Part shown: piece after piece, positions 14,727-22,127 of the stretch
Position numbering within the stretch: the stretch's first letter is position 1
How the letters are laid out: each line of letters begins with the position of its first letter
Assembly (NCBI GenBank): GCA_029850565.1
Contig: JARCRR010000122.1
Coordinates: 1 to 35,976, forward strand
DNA length: 35,976 nt
Reading direction: 5' to 3'
Source: Gallionella sp.
Lineage (GTDB): Bacteria > Pseudomonadota > Gammaproteobacteria > Burkholderiales > Gallionellaceae
Made by a program: the position numbers and the translations under genes
The notes under the pieces: model-generated
What the model saw: only the letters and a program-made list of their open reading frames with translations
Told to the model about the DNA's origin: nothing
Databases searched by the model: none

Positions 14727-16541
14727 ATGAAACACAAATATATTTTAGGCACGCTGCTGTGTGCGGTTACTTCTTTGGTACAAGCTGGAAACAATGCGCT
14801 GGATGAGGTGGTGGTCACCGCCTCACGCAGCGAACAACACCTCAATCAAACGTTACAAAGCACCAGCGTGATTACGCAACGCGACATTTTGGAATCGGGC
14901 GCGACAGATGTACCATCGCTACTACGCAATTTGGCTGGCGTGGAAGTGGCGCAGACAGGCGGCATCGGGTCGCAAAGCAGTTTGTTTTTGCGCGGCACGA
15001 ATTCGACACATACCTTGGTGCTTTTGGATGGCGTGCGAATTAGCGCCGCAACAACGGGCGCGACAGCCATTGACCAGCTTATGCTGGATCAAGTTGAGCG
15101 CATCGAAGTGGTGCGTGGCAACGTGAGCAGTTTGTATGGTTCAGAGGCGATTGGCGGCGTGGTGCAGATTTTCACTAAGAGGGGAAGTGGTGCGCCTGCC
15201 GCAACAGTGAGTGCAGGCTATGGTTCGCACGCGACACGTCGCGCGAGTGCGGCGTTCGGCGGTGAAATCAACGGCGCGACGTTCCATCTGGGCGTATCAA
15301 GATTGGCATCCGACGGCATTTCTGCAATCAACACCACACTCGCCCCTTCGGCAAATCCCGACTCGGACGGATTTGACAATACCAGCGTCTCCGCGCGCGC
15401 CGGATATGCTTTCAACGACAATCATCGCGTTGAGGCAAGCGTCTTTCGCAGCCTGGGTAAATTGCAAACAGACAACGCATTTGGCTTACCGACCGACTAT
15501 GATGAAAGTGATGCAAACCTATCGAAATGGTCGCTTGCGACGAGCAATCGGCTCCTTGAAGGTTGGGAAAGCCGTGTGAACTTCGCGCAAGGTATGGACG
15601 ATCTTGTGAGTAGAAGCAATGGCTTGAAGACTTCTGCATACAAGACGGTGAGCGATCAACTAGCTTGGCAGAACACGTTGAACATCGGTGAGCAAGGCAT
15701 CTTGTTAATTGCAGTGGAACGACTCAAACAACGTGTGAGTTCAACTACGACTTTTAGTGCGGATGCGCGTAGCACCAACAGTTTGCTTGCGGGTTACAGC
15801 GCCGACTATGGCGTGCATCAAGTACAGGTGAATGTCAGACAAGACCGCTATTCAGACTTTGGTTCTGCTAACACGGGGTTGCTGGGTTATGGCTTGAGGA
15901 TTGGTGAAAGCTTACGCATGACTGCAACCATCTCCACTGCATTCAAAGCCCCCACATTCAACGATATGTACTACCCGCTATCTTGGGGGTATCAGGGTAA
16001 TCCCAACCTCAAGCCAGAACGTGCGAGCAACCTTGAATTGGGTGCGCACTACGGGCAGGGTGAGGTTTATGTTGACGGCTCGTTGTTCCAAAACCGCATT
16101 CGCGACTTGATTGCGATCAATAGCACGTTCACCACCGTTGAGAATCTCGATGAGGCACTCATTGAGGGGGTGGAGTTGGTGTATGGCGTTAAGCATGATG
16201 TGTTGGAGATTGAGAATGCAGTCACCTTGCAATCGCCGCGTAACGTAAAAACAGGGGCGATTCTGTCTCGTCGCGCCCAAACCATGAACACTCTCACCGT
16301 TGCGCGTCGCTTTGACAGCGGTAGAGTGGGGTTTGAATGGCGATCAAGTGGTGAGCGTAAGGATGGCGCGAATACTTTGGTGGCTTATGACGTTATCAAT
16401 CTAAGCGTGCAATGGAAGCTCACCCCTAATTTCGGGTTGAACGCGCGCGTGGATAACTTATTCGGTCAGGACTACATGTTGGTACACCAGTACAACACGT
16501 TAGGGCGAACAGTGTTTGTGGGATTGAATTACCAGCAATAA
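14727..16541 (+). CDS. btuB: TonB-dependent vitamin B12 receptor BtuB
   Basis: This is a 604-residue outer-membrane receptor. A signal peptide ends near LVQA. The TonB box region DEVVVTASR follows at once, then a plug domain with SLFLRGTNSTHTLVLLDGVRI and RIEVVRGNVSSLYGSEAIGGVVQIFTK, then a beta-barrel that includes NLKPERASNLELG and ends in repeated amphipathic strands. The length is close to that of E. coli BtuB. The cobalamin riboswitch upstream and btuM downstream support B12 as the substrate. The ATG has TAGGAA upstream, a moderate site. The frame ends NYQQ rather than in the usual aromatic residue, a small oddity for barrel insertion. Confidence 0.93.
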   Translation: MKHKYILGTLLCAVTSLVQAGNNALDEVVVTASRSEQHLNQTLQSTSVITQRDILESGATDVPSLLRNLAGVEVAQTGGIGSQSSLFLRGTNSTHTLVLLDGVRISAATTGATAIDQLMLDQVERIEVVRGNVSSLYGSEAIGGVVQIFTKRGSGAPAATVSAGYGSHATRRASAAFGGEINGATFHLGVSRLASDGISAINTTLAPSANPDSDGFDNTSVSARAGYAFNDNHRVEASVFRSLGKLQTDNAFGLPTDYDESDANLSKWSLATSNRLLEGWESRVNFAQGMDDLVSRSNGLKTSAYKTVSDQLAWQNTLNIGEQGILLIAVERLKQRVSSTTTFSADARSTNSLLAGYSADYGVHQVQVNVRQDRYSDFGSANTGLLGYGLRIGESLRMTATISTAFKAPTFNDMYYPLSWGYQGNPNLKPERASNLELGAHYGQGEVYVDGSLFQNRIRDLIAINSTFTTVENLDEALIEGVELVYGVKHDVLEIENAVTLQSPRNVKTGAILSRRAQTMNTLTVARRFDSGRVGFEWRSSGERKDGANTLVAYDVINLSVQWKLTPNFGLNARVDNLFGQDYMLVHQYNTLGRTVFVGLNYQQ

Positions 16542-16580
16542 CAACGCGCCGCGCGCGGATTCGCGCCGTTTCTGTTAAAG

Positions 16581-16606
16581 TTCCTGCCAGTTTTCACTGG
16601 CAGGAA
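16581..16606 (+). repeat. Perfect inverted repeat between btuB and btuM
   Basis: An 11-base-pair perfect stem (TTCCTGCCAGT / ACTGGCAGGAA) with a TTTC loop ends eight bases or less before the btuM ribosome binding site. No T-run follows on either side, so it is not a standard terminator. It could protect the btuB 3' end, tune btuM translation, or be a protein operator. Confidence 0.8.
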
Positions 16607-16622
16607 TCATGAGGAGAACAAC

Positions 16623-17198
16623 ATGAAATTATTACAAAATAGAACATTCTGGTTAGGTGCTGCATTGGTGATGTTGATGGGCGCGACGCGCTATCAACAT
16701 TTCGGCTCTGCACTGACTTTGCCAGATGCATCGTACGCAGCTTTCTTTCTGGGCGGCTTGTTCCTTGGTCGAGTGCGCGGCGCGCTGCTGATTTTGACAC
16801 TGCTGTTGCTGGAAGCTGCACTGGTCGATTTCTACGCGATCAACTTCCGCGAGATCAGCGGATGGTGTGTCACCTCCGCGTACTCGTTCCTTGTGTTTGC
16901 TTACGCCGCGTTGTGGTTCGTCGGGCGTTGGTTCGCTCCACGCTATGATCTGTCGGCTAAAGGTTTGCTTGGATTGACTGTCGCGACCGTGGTGGCAGGG
17001 AGCGCGGCTTTTGTCATCGCGAACGTGAGCTTCTATCTCCTCGCCGGCTATTTCGACAGTATGAGCGTCGTTGAATACGTCTCCCGCGTTTCACAGTACT
17101 ACGGCTCTTATGTTGCCGTAGCCCTGATGTATGTCGGCTTGGCCGTGGGGGTGCAGATGCTGTCCGGCAGAGTATCCCACGCAAAAGACGCCGCCTGA
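16623..17198 (+). CDS. btuM: BtuM-type inner-membrane cobalamin transporter
   Basis: This is a 191-residue membrane protein with about six hydrophobic segments. BtuM proteins are ECF S-component-like transporters that work without an ECF ATPase module and are found beside btuB in Betaproteobacteria. In the Thiobacillus denitrificans protein a cysteine near residue 80 coordinates cobalt and supports removal of cyanide from cyanocobalamin. Here the only cysteine in the whole protein is C82, in the motif SGWCVTSAY. The N-terminal RYQHFGSALTLPDASYA stretch also looks like the family. AGGAGA precedes the ATG. It is 81 bases after btuB and under the same riboswitch. The assignment rests on recalled family features and context, without a database search. 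Confidence 0.82.
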   Translation: MKLLQNRTFWLGAALVMLMGATRYQHFGSALTLPDASYAAFFLGGLFLGRVRGALLILTLLLLEAALVDFYAINFREISGWCVTSAYSFLVFAYAALWFVGRWFAPRYDLSAKGLLGLTVATVVAGSAAFVIANVSFYLLAGYFDSMSVVEYVSRVSQYYGSYVAVALMYVGLAVGVQMLSGRVSHAKDAA

Positions 17199-17225
17199 TC
17201 TTGCGTGATTGACTCGGTGCAAGGC

Positions 17226-18962
17226 ATGACCAGTACCCAGCTTTATCTGCGTTTGATGCGCTATGTGCGTCCGTACTGGCGTGCGTTCGCCGTCTCCATC
17301 CTAGGCATGGTGGTGGCCGCAGCGACCGAACCCTTGTTGCCGGCTTTGCTCAAGCCTTTCCTTGACGGCACGTTTGTGAATAAAGACAGCGCGGTGATGA
17401 TGTGGGCACCGACCTTCATTTTGGTGATCTTTTTGGTTCGCGGTGTGGCCGGGTTCTTTGGTTCTTATGCCATCCACTGGGTCGGCAACAAAGTGGTCAT
17501 GGATCTGCGCGCCGAGATGTTCGCCAAATTATTGTCATTGCCCACGCGGTTCTATGATGACCACGCCACGGGAACCTTGATCTCCAAACTCACCTACGAT
17601 GTGACGAATGTGACTGCGGCCGCGACGAGTGTTGTGACCATCACTATCCGTGACTCCATCATCATCTTAGGGTTGCTTGGCTGGCTTTTCTACCTGGATT
17701 GGAAGCTGACACTGATCACTTTGCTGATCGCGCCTATCGTTGCATTGGTCATCCATCAAATTAATCGGCGCTTGCGCTCTTCCAGTCGAGAGACGCAGAA
17801 AGCGATGGGCAGCATCACTCAGGTCATCGAAGAAAGTGTGACGGCTCATAAGGTCGTGAAGTTGTTCGGTGGACAAAGCTACGAGAAGCAAAGATTCGAA
17901 GAAGAGATCAACCTGGTGCGCCGCCACATGATGAAGCAAGCGGCCGCAGCCTTGGCCAACGTGCCTATCGTACAGATGGTGGCGGCGATCGCGTTGGCGT
18001 TCGTCATCCATCTGGCTATCGGACAAGCGCAAAGCGATGCGACGACGGTGGGCGGATTCTTGTCTTTCGTCGCTGCCATGCTGATGTTGACCGCGCCGAT
18101 CAAGCGCATAACGAGTATCAATGAATTCGTGCAGCGCGGCTTGGCTGCGGCAGAGAGTGTATTCGAGTTGATTGATACGGCAGGCGAAACGGATGCAGGT
18201 CGGTCGGTGATGAGTCGCTCTTCCGGTGCGCTTTCCTTTGAGCATGTCAGTCTGTCTTATCAATCCGATGAGCGCTTGGCACTGAACGATATCTGTTTGG
18301 ATATCCCTGCCGGACAAGCGGTCGCTTTGGTCGGCGCGTCTGGCAGTGGCAAGAGCACGCTCGCCAATCTGGTGCCGCGCTTCTATCTGCCGACCAAAGG
18401 TCGCATCACGCTGGATGGGCAAAACATCAATGACCTCACCCTGGCCAGTCTGCGCGCCAACATCGCCTTGGTGAGCCAGGAAGTGGTGCTGTTCAACGAC
18501 ACCATCGCTGCCAACATCGCCTACGGGCAGATGCGCGAAGTGCCGGAAGAAGAGATCGTCGCGGCGGCAACGGCAGCACATGCCATGGAGTTCATTCGCG
18601 ACCTACCGATGGGGTTAGAGACCTTGGCGGGTGAGAAGGGTGTTCGACTTTCCGGTGGCCAGCGCCAGCGCATCGCTATCGCACGCGCTATTCTCAAGAA
18701 CGCCCCCATCCTTATCTTGGATGAAGCTACCTCGGCGCTGGATAGTGAATCCGAACGCCACGTCCAGGCGGCTTTGGAAACGCTGATGAAGGGGCGCACT
18801 TCACTGGTCATCGCCCATCGCCTATCTACCATCGAAAAAGCGGACCGTATTGTCGTCCTACAAAAAGGGCAGATCGCGGAAGCGGGCACTCACGCCGAGT
18901 TGCTGGCTAAGGGCAAGGTGTATGCACAGTTGCATCGCACCCAGTTCAGCGGAAACGAATAG
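17226..18962 (+). CDS. msbA: Lipid A export ABC transporter MsbA
   Basis: This is a half-size ABC exporter that flips lipid A-core across the inner membrane as a homodimer. The first 310 residues form the six-helix transmembrane domain. The ATPase domain has Walker A GASGSGKST, Q-loop VSQEVVLFND, signature LSGGQRQRIAIARA, Walker B ILILDEATSALD and switch histidine IAHRLS. The ATG at 17226 (MTSTQLYLRLMRYVRPYW) matches the betaproteobacterial MsbA start; GTG at 17205 is an alternative that adds seven residues. Neither has a strong ribosome binding site. It follows btuM by under 30 bases, so it may share the B12-regulated transcript. Other exporters of this class look alike, so the substrate is inferred. 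Confidence 0.88.
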   Translation: MTSTQLYLRLMRYVRPYWRAFAVSILGMVVAAATEPLLPALLKPFLDGTFVNKDSAVMMWAPTFILVIFLVRGVAGFFGSYAIHWVGNKVVMDLRAEMFAKLLSLPTRFYDDHATGTLISKLTYDVTNVTAAATSVVTITIRDSIIILGLLGWLFYLDWKLTLITLLIAPIVALVIHQINRRLRSSSRETQKAMGSITQVIEESVTAHKVVKLFGGQSYEKQRFEEEINLVRRHMMKQAAAALANVPIVQMVAAIALAFVIHLAIGQAQSDATTVGGFLSFVAAMLMLTAPIKRITSINEFVQRGLAAAESVFELIDTAGETDAGRSVMSRSSGALSFEHVSLSYQSDERLALNDICLDIPAGQAVALVGASGSGKSTLANLVPRFYLPTKGRITLDGQNINDLTLASLRANIALVSQEVVLFNDTIAANIAYGQMREVPEEEIVAAATAAHAMEFIRDLPMGLETLAGEKGVRLSGGQRQRIAIARAILKNAPILILDEATSALDSESERHVQAALETLMKGRTSLVIAHRLSTIEKADRIVVLQKGQIAEAGTHAELLAKGKVYAQLHRTQFSGNE

Positions 18963-18987
18963 TAGAACCAGAATTTTCATCAATAGG

Positions 18988-19015
18988 TTGACAGTCGCGC
19001 CGCATATGGCAAAAT
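18988..19015 (+). promoter_or_regulatory. Putative sigma-70 promoter of the peroxiredoxin gene
   Basis: A perfect TTGACA is followed 16 bases later by CAAAAT, about 55 bases before the peroxiredoxin ATG. I see no clear OxyR-type palindrome overlapping it. Confidence 0.55.
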
Positions 19016-19070
19016 TCAAACCCTAGCATTTCAGTCAAGTTTCAAAACCTCATCACTTTAGGAGAACATC

Positions 19071-19673
19071 ATGGCCGTACTCGTAGGTAAGCAAGCACCC
19101 GATTTCAATGCTGTTGCCGTCATGGGCAACAACGACATCAACGAAACCTTCAATCTCAAGAAGCATATCAGCGGCAAATACGCCGTGGTCTTCTTCTATC
19201 CGCTGGACTTCACCTTCGTATGTCCTTCCGAACTGATCGCTTTCGATCACCGTCTGGAAGAATTCAAGAAACGCAATGTTGAAGTCATCGGTGTTTCCAT
19301 CGACTCCCAGTTCTCCCACTTCGCCTGGAAGAGCACACCGATCAACAATGGCGGTATCGGTCAAGTGAAGTATCCATTGGTTGCTGACATCAAGCACGAG
19401 ATCTGCAAGGCATACGACGTGGAAGCAGAAGGTGGCGTCGCATTCCGTGGCTCCTTCCTGATCGACCGCGCGGGTGTGGTGCGTCACCAAGTGGTGAACG
19501 ACCTGCCGCTGGGCCGCAACATCGACGAGATGCTGCGCATGGTCGATGCTTTGCAATTCACCGAAGAGCACGGCGAAGTCTGCCCGGCTGGCTGGAGCAA
19601 AGGCAAGGCAGGCATGGGTGCTTCGACTGAGGGCGTGGCGAAATACCTGGCTGCACACGCAAAAGAACTGTAA
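19071..19673 (+). CDS. 2-Cys peroxiredoxin (AhpC/Prx1 type)
   Basis: This is a 200-residue typical 2-Cys peroxiredoxin that reduces hydrogen peroxide and organic or peroxynitrite substrates. The peroxidatic cysteine C51 lies in FYPLDFTFVCPSE and the resolving C171 in HGEVCPAGWSKG. The GGxG-type loop GGIG and a YL-type C-terminal helix suggest the over-oxidation-sensitive Prx1 subgroup. The reductant is not encoded nearby. The start is supported by AGGAGA just upstream. It has its own promoter and a strong terminator, so it is a single-gene unit between msbA and the symporter. Confidence 0.95.
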   Translation: MAVLVGKQAPDFNAVAVMGNNDINETFNLKKHISGKYAVVFFYPLDFTFVCPSELIAFDHRLEEFKKRNVEVIGVSIDSQFSHFAWKSTPINNGGIGQVKYPLVADIKHEICKAYDVEAEGGVAFRGSFLIDRAGVVRHQVVNDLPLGRNIDEMLRMVDALQFTEEHGEVCPAGWSKGKAGMGASTEGVAKYLAAHAKEL

Positions 19674-19693
19674 TCGACCTGTTTGTTTCACCC

Positions 19694-19723
19694 AAAAGGC
19701 TGCCGTGTCCCGGCAGCCTTTTT
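19694..19723 (+). terminator. Rho-independent terminator after peroxiredoxin
   Basis: The stem AAAAGGCTGCCG pairs with CGGCAGCCTTTTT across a short loop and ends in a T-run. It lies 21 bases past the peroxiredoxin stop. The symporter ORF in the track begins inside it, which is why a later start was chosen for that gene. Confidence 0.93.
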
Positions 19724-19778
19724 GTTTTGTGGAACACTGATAAAATACCCGCCATCATTGGGCTTGCGGGATGTTGTC

Positions 19779-21224
19779 ATGCTGATCTGGTTCGTCGTTC
19801 TCTATCTGTTGTTCTCTGTCGGTGTCGGGATATACGCTTCGACGCGGGTGCACAATTCCCGTGATTTCGTAGTGGCCGGGCGCAATCTGCCTTTACCTAT
19901 CGTCACCGCCACGGTGTTCGCCACTTGGTTCGGTGCGGAGACGGTGCTGGGCATCTCTGCCACCTTCGTGAAGGAGGGGATGAGTGGTGTGGTGGCCGAT
20001 CCGTTCGGTGCCAGTTTGTGTCTGGTCATCGCGGGACTGTTTTTCGCGCCGCTGTTGTATCGAATGAATCTGCTCACCATCGGCGATTTTTACAGGGCGC
20101 GCTACAACCGCGCGGTCGAGTTGATCATGACGATCTGCATCATGATCTCCTATCTCGGCTGGGTGTCGGCACAGGTGGTTGCGCTGGGGCTGGTGTTTAA
20201 TCTGGTGAGCGGCGGAGCCGTCGAACAGTCGACCGGGATGTTCATCGGTACGGGCATCGTGCTGGGCTATACCATGTTCGGCGGTATGTGGTCGGTAGCG
20301 TTGCTGGATTTCGTACAGATGACGGTCATCATGGCGGGCATGTTGCTGATTGCGGTGCTGGTGAGCGGGGATGTGGGCGGCGTGGGTAATGTGGTAAGTC
20401 ATGCACAGGCTGCCGGCAAACTTCAATTCCTGCCGCAAGGCGGTTATGAAACATGGATACCTTTCATCGGTGCGGGTATCACCATGATGCTTGGTTCTAT
20501 TCCACAGCAGGATGTATTCCAGCGCATGACCTCGGCCAAGGACGAAAAGACGGCGGTGCGCGGTTCTGTCGCGGGGGGCGTGTTGTATTTTGCTTTTGCC
20601 TTCGTGCCGATGTTCCTCGCCTATTCCGCCACCCTGATCGACCCCAAAGTGTTCGGCGATATGATCGCGAGCGATTCTCAGATGGTATTGCCTAACCTGA
20701 TTTTGTATCACACCCCGCTGGTGGCACAGGTGTTCTTCTTCGGCGCGCTGTTGTCTGCCATCATGAGTACGGCTTCCGCCACGCTGCTGGCACCGTCGGT
20801 GATGTTCACCGAAAACATCCTCAAGCATTTCGCGCTGAAAAACATGAGCGACCAGCAGATGTTGCGCACCATGCGCATCATCGTGCTGACTTTCGGTAGC
20901 TTCGTGTTGTGGTTCGCGCTGCACTCCGAAGCTAGCATCTTCAAGATGGTGGAGAACGCGTACAAAATCACGCTGGTCGCTGCGTTCGTGCCTTTGGCTT
21001 TCGGTCTGTATTGGAAGCGCGCCAACACACAGGGCGCGTTGCTTTCCATCGTGCTGGGGCTTTCGGTATGGTTGCTGATGGAGGCATTCCAGCCGAGCCA
21101 AATTTGGCCGCCGCAACTGGCGGGCTTGCTGATGAGTGTGCTCGGTATGTTGCTGGGATCGTTGCTGCCGAATCTGATTGGCAGGCAAGGTGCGGTACAC
21201 CATCACCGGCATCCTTCCGCATAA
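19779..21224 (+). CDS. Sodium:solute symporter family transporter
   Basis: This is a 481-residue inner-membrane transporter of the SSS family (PutP/PanF fold), with about 13 hydrophobic segments. Family features include NLPLPIVTATVFATWFGAETVLG in the second region, GITMMLGSIPQQDVFQRM, and a later SAIMSTASATLLAPSVMF segment whose small and hydroxyl residues match the sodium site of the family. The substrate cannot be assigned. The ATG at 19779 (MLIWFVVLYLLFSVGVGIYAS) was chosen because the ORF-track start lies within the peroxiredoxin terminator. The C terminus is histidine-rich (HHHRH). It is followed by phoB after a 145-base gap with Pho-box-like repeats. Confidence 0.9.
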   Translation: MLIWFVVLYLLFSVGVGIYASTRVHNSRDFVVAGRNLPLPIVTATVFATWFGAETVLGISATFVKEGMSGVVADPFGASLCLVIAGLFFAPLLYRMNLLTIGDFYRARYNRAVELIMTICIMISYLGWVSAQVVALGLVFNLVSGGAVEQSTGMFIGTGIVLGYTMFGGMWSVALLDFVQMTVIMAGMLLIAVLVSGDVGGVGNVVSHAQAAGKLQFLPQGGYETWIPFIGAGITMMLGSIPQQDVFQRMTSAKDEKTAVRGSVAGGVLYFAFAFVPMFLAYSATLIDPKVFGDMIASDSQMVLPNLILYHTPLVAQVFFFGALLSAIMSTASATLLAPSVMFTENILKHFALKNMSDQQMLRTMRIIVLTFGSFVLWFALHSEASIFKMVENAYKITLVAAFVPLAFGLYWKRANTQGALLSIVLGLSVWLLMEAFQPSQIWPPQLAGLLMSVLGMLLGSLLPNLIGRQGAVHHHRHPSA

Positions 21225-21253
21225 CCGTCATCTTGCTGTCACAATTCTTTCAT
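21225..21253 (+). promoter_or_regulatory. Pho-box repeats upstream of phoB
   Basis: Three direct repeats are spaced exactly 11 bases apart: CCGTCAT at 21225, CTGTCAC at 21236 and CTTTCAT at 21247. The central pair gives CTGTCACAATTCTTTCAT, close to the PhoB consensus CTGTCATA(A/T)A(A/T)CTGTCA(C/T). This implies phosphate-starvation autoregulation of phoBR. A TAAACT lies at the expected -10 distance. Confidence 0.75.
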
Positions 21254-21285
21254 ACCATCATTAAACTGGTGTAGTCGGAAAGAGT

Positions 21286-21326
21286 GTTCCCCATCCCAAA
21301 CCTCCCCCCGATGGGAGAGAGGGAAC
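21286..21326 (+). repeat. Imperfect hairpin in the phoB leader
   Basis: GTTCCC pairs with GGGAAC as an outer stem, with inner CATC / GATG pairs and a C-rich loop. It falls in the 5' untranslated region of phoB. There is no T-run, so it is not a terminator. Its function is unknown. Confidence 0.4.
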
Positions 21327-21369
21327 CAACCGCTACACGGAGATATTTGATTCACTGATGGAGAAAACA

Positions 21370-22059
21370 ATGACGACAGCGAACATCTTGGTGGTGGAAG
21401 ATGAACCGGCGATACAAGAACTACTCGCGTTCAATGTGGCGCAATGCGGCTACCGTCCGATACAGGCTTATGACGTGGCAAGTGCACAAGCCGAGATTAA
21501 CCGCGCTTTGCCGGACCTTATCCTGCTGGACTGGATGTTGCCAGGCACTTCGGGTGTCGAATTCGCACGGCGCTTGCGTGCCGATTCACGCACACGCGAT
21601 ATCCCCATCATCATGCTCACCGCGCGCACCGAAGAGCACGACAAAGTGCTGGGGCTGGAATCGGGTGCGGACGACTACATCACCAAACCTTTCTCCCCGC
21701 GCGAGCTGATGGCGCGCATCCGCGCGGTGCTGCGTCGTCGTGCACCGCAGATGACCGATGAGACAGTGCGTGCCGAGGGTATCGAGTTGTCACCCACCAC
21801 GCATCGCGTGAATGCCAAGGGGGTGAACGTGGATCTGGGCCCGACCGAATTCCGACTGCTGCATTTCTTTATGACCCATACCGAGCGCGTCTATAGCCGC
21901 ACGCAATTGCTCGACCAGGTGTGGGGTGATCATGTGTTCGTGGAGGAGCGCACCATCGACGTGCATATTCGCCGCTTGCGCCAAGCGTTAGAGCCTTCTG
22001 GCTTGGATGGCTTGGTTCAAACCGTGCGCGGGAGCGGCTATCGTTTTTCCAAAAGCTAG
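21370..22059 (+). CDS. phoB: Phosphate regulon response regulator PhoB
   Basis: This is a 229-residue OmpR/PhoB-class response regulator. The receiver domain (1-120) has the acidic pair in VVEDE, phosphoacceptor D54 in LLDWMLPG, and the switch lysine in ITKPFSP. The C-terminal winged-helix domain has the [13 protein letters not shown] and [21 protein letters not shown] segments with recognition-helix arginines. The ATG at 21370 was chosen because GGAG lies seven bases upstream and the length equals that of E. coli PhoB; the track starts four codons earlier. The sensor gene phoR follows, and Pho-box repeats lie upstream. Confidence 0.95.
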   Translation: MTTANILVVEDEPAIQELLAFNVAQCGYRPIQAYDVASAQAEINRALPDLILLDWMLPGTSGVEFARRLRADSRTRDIPIIMLTARTEEHDKVLGLESGADDYITKPFSPRELMARIRAVLRRRAPQMTDETVRAEGIELSPTTHRVNAKGVNVDLGPTEFRLLHFFMTHTERVYSRTQLLDQVWGDHVFVEERTIDVHIRRLRQALEPSGLDGLVQTVRGSGYRFSKS

Positions 22060-22127
22060 TTAAGCACTGCCCCGTGGTTCGCATCACCCGTATAATGTCG
22101 TCAGTCAATCTATGAACGGTATAAACC

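Noticed and set aside
17667-18581. 304-residue minus-strand ORF opposite msbA
   Set aside because: It is antisense to an intact ABC transporter and has Arg/His/Gln-rich shadow composition.
19683-19778. N-terminal extension of the symporter
   Set aside because: It begins in the peroxiredoxin terminator; the membrane protein proper begins at ATG 19779.
19893-21212. 439-residue ORF antisense to the sodium:solute symporter
   Set aside because: It is very rich in His, Gln and Arg with no domain, and lies wholly opposite a clear membrane transporter. It is a shadow of the codon bias.
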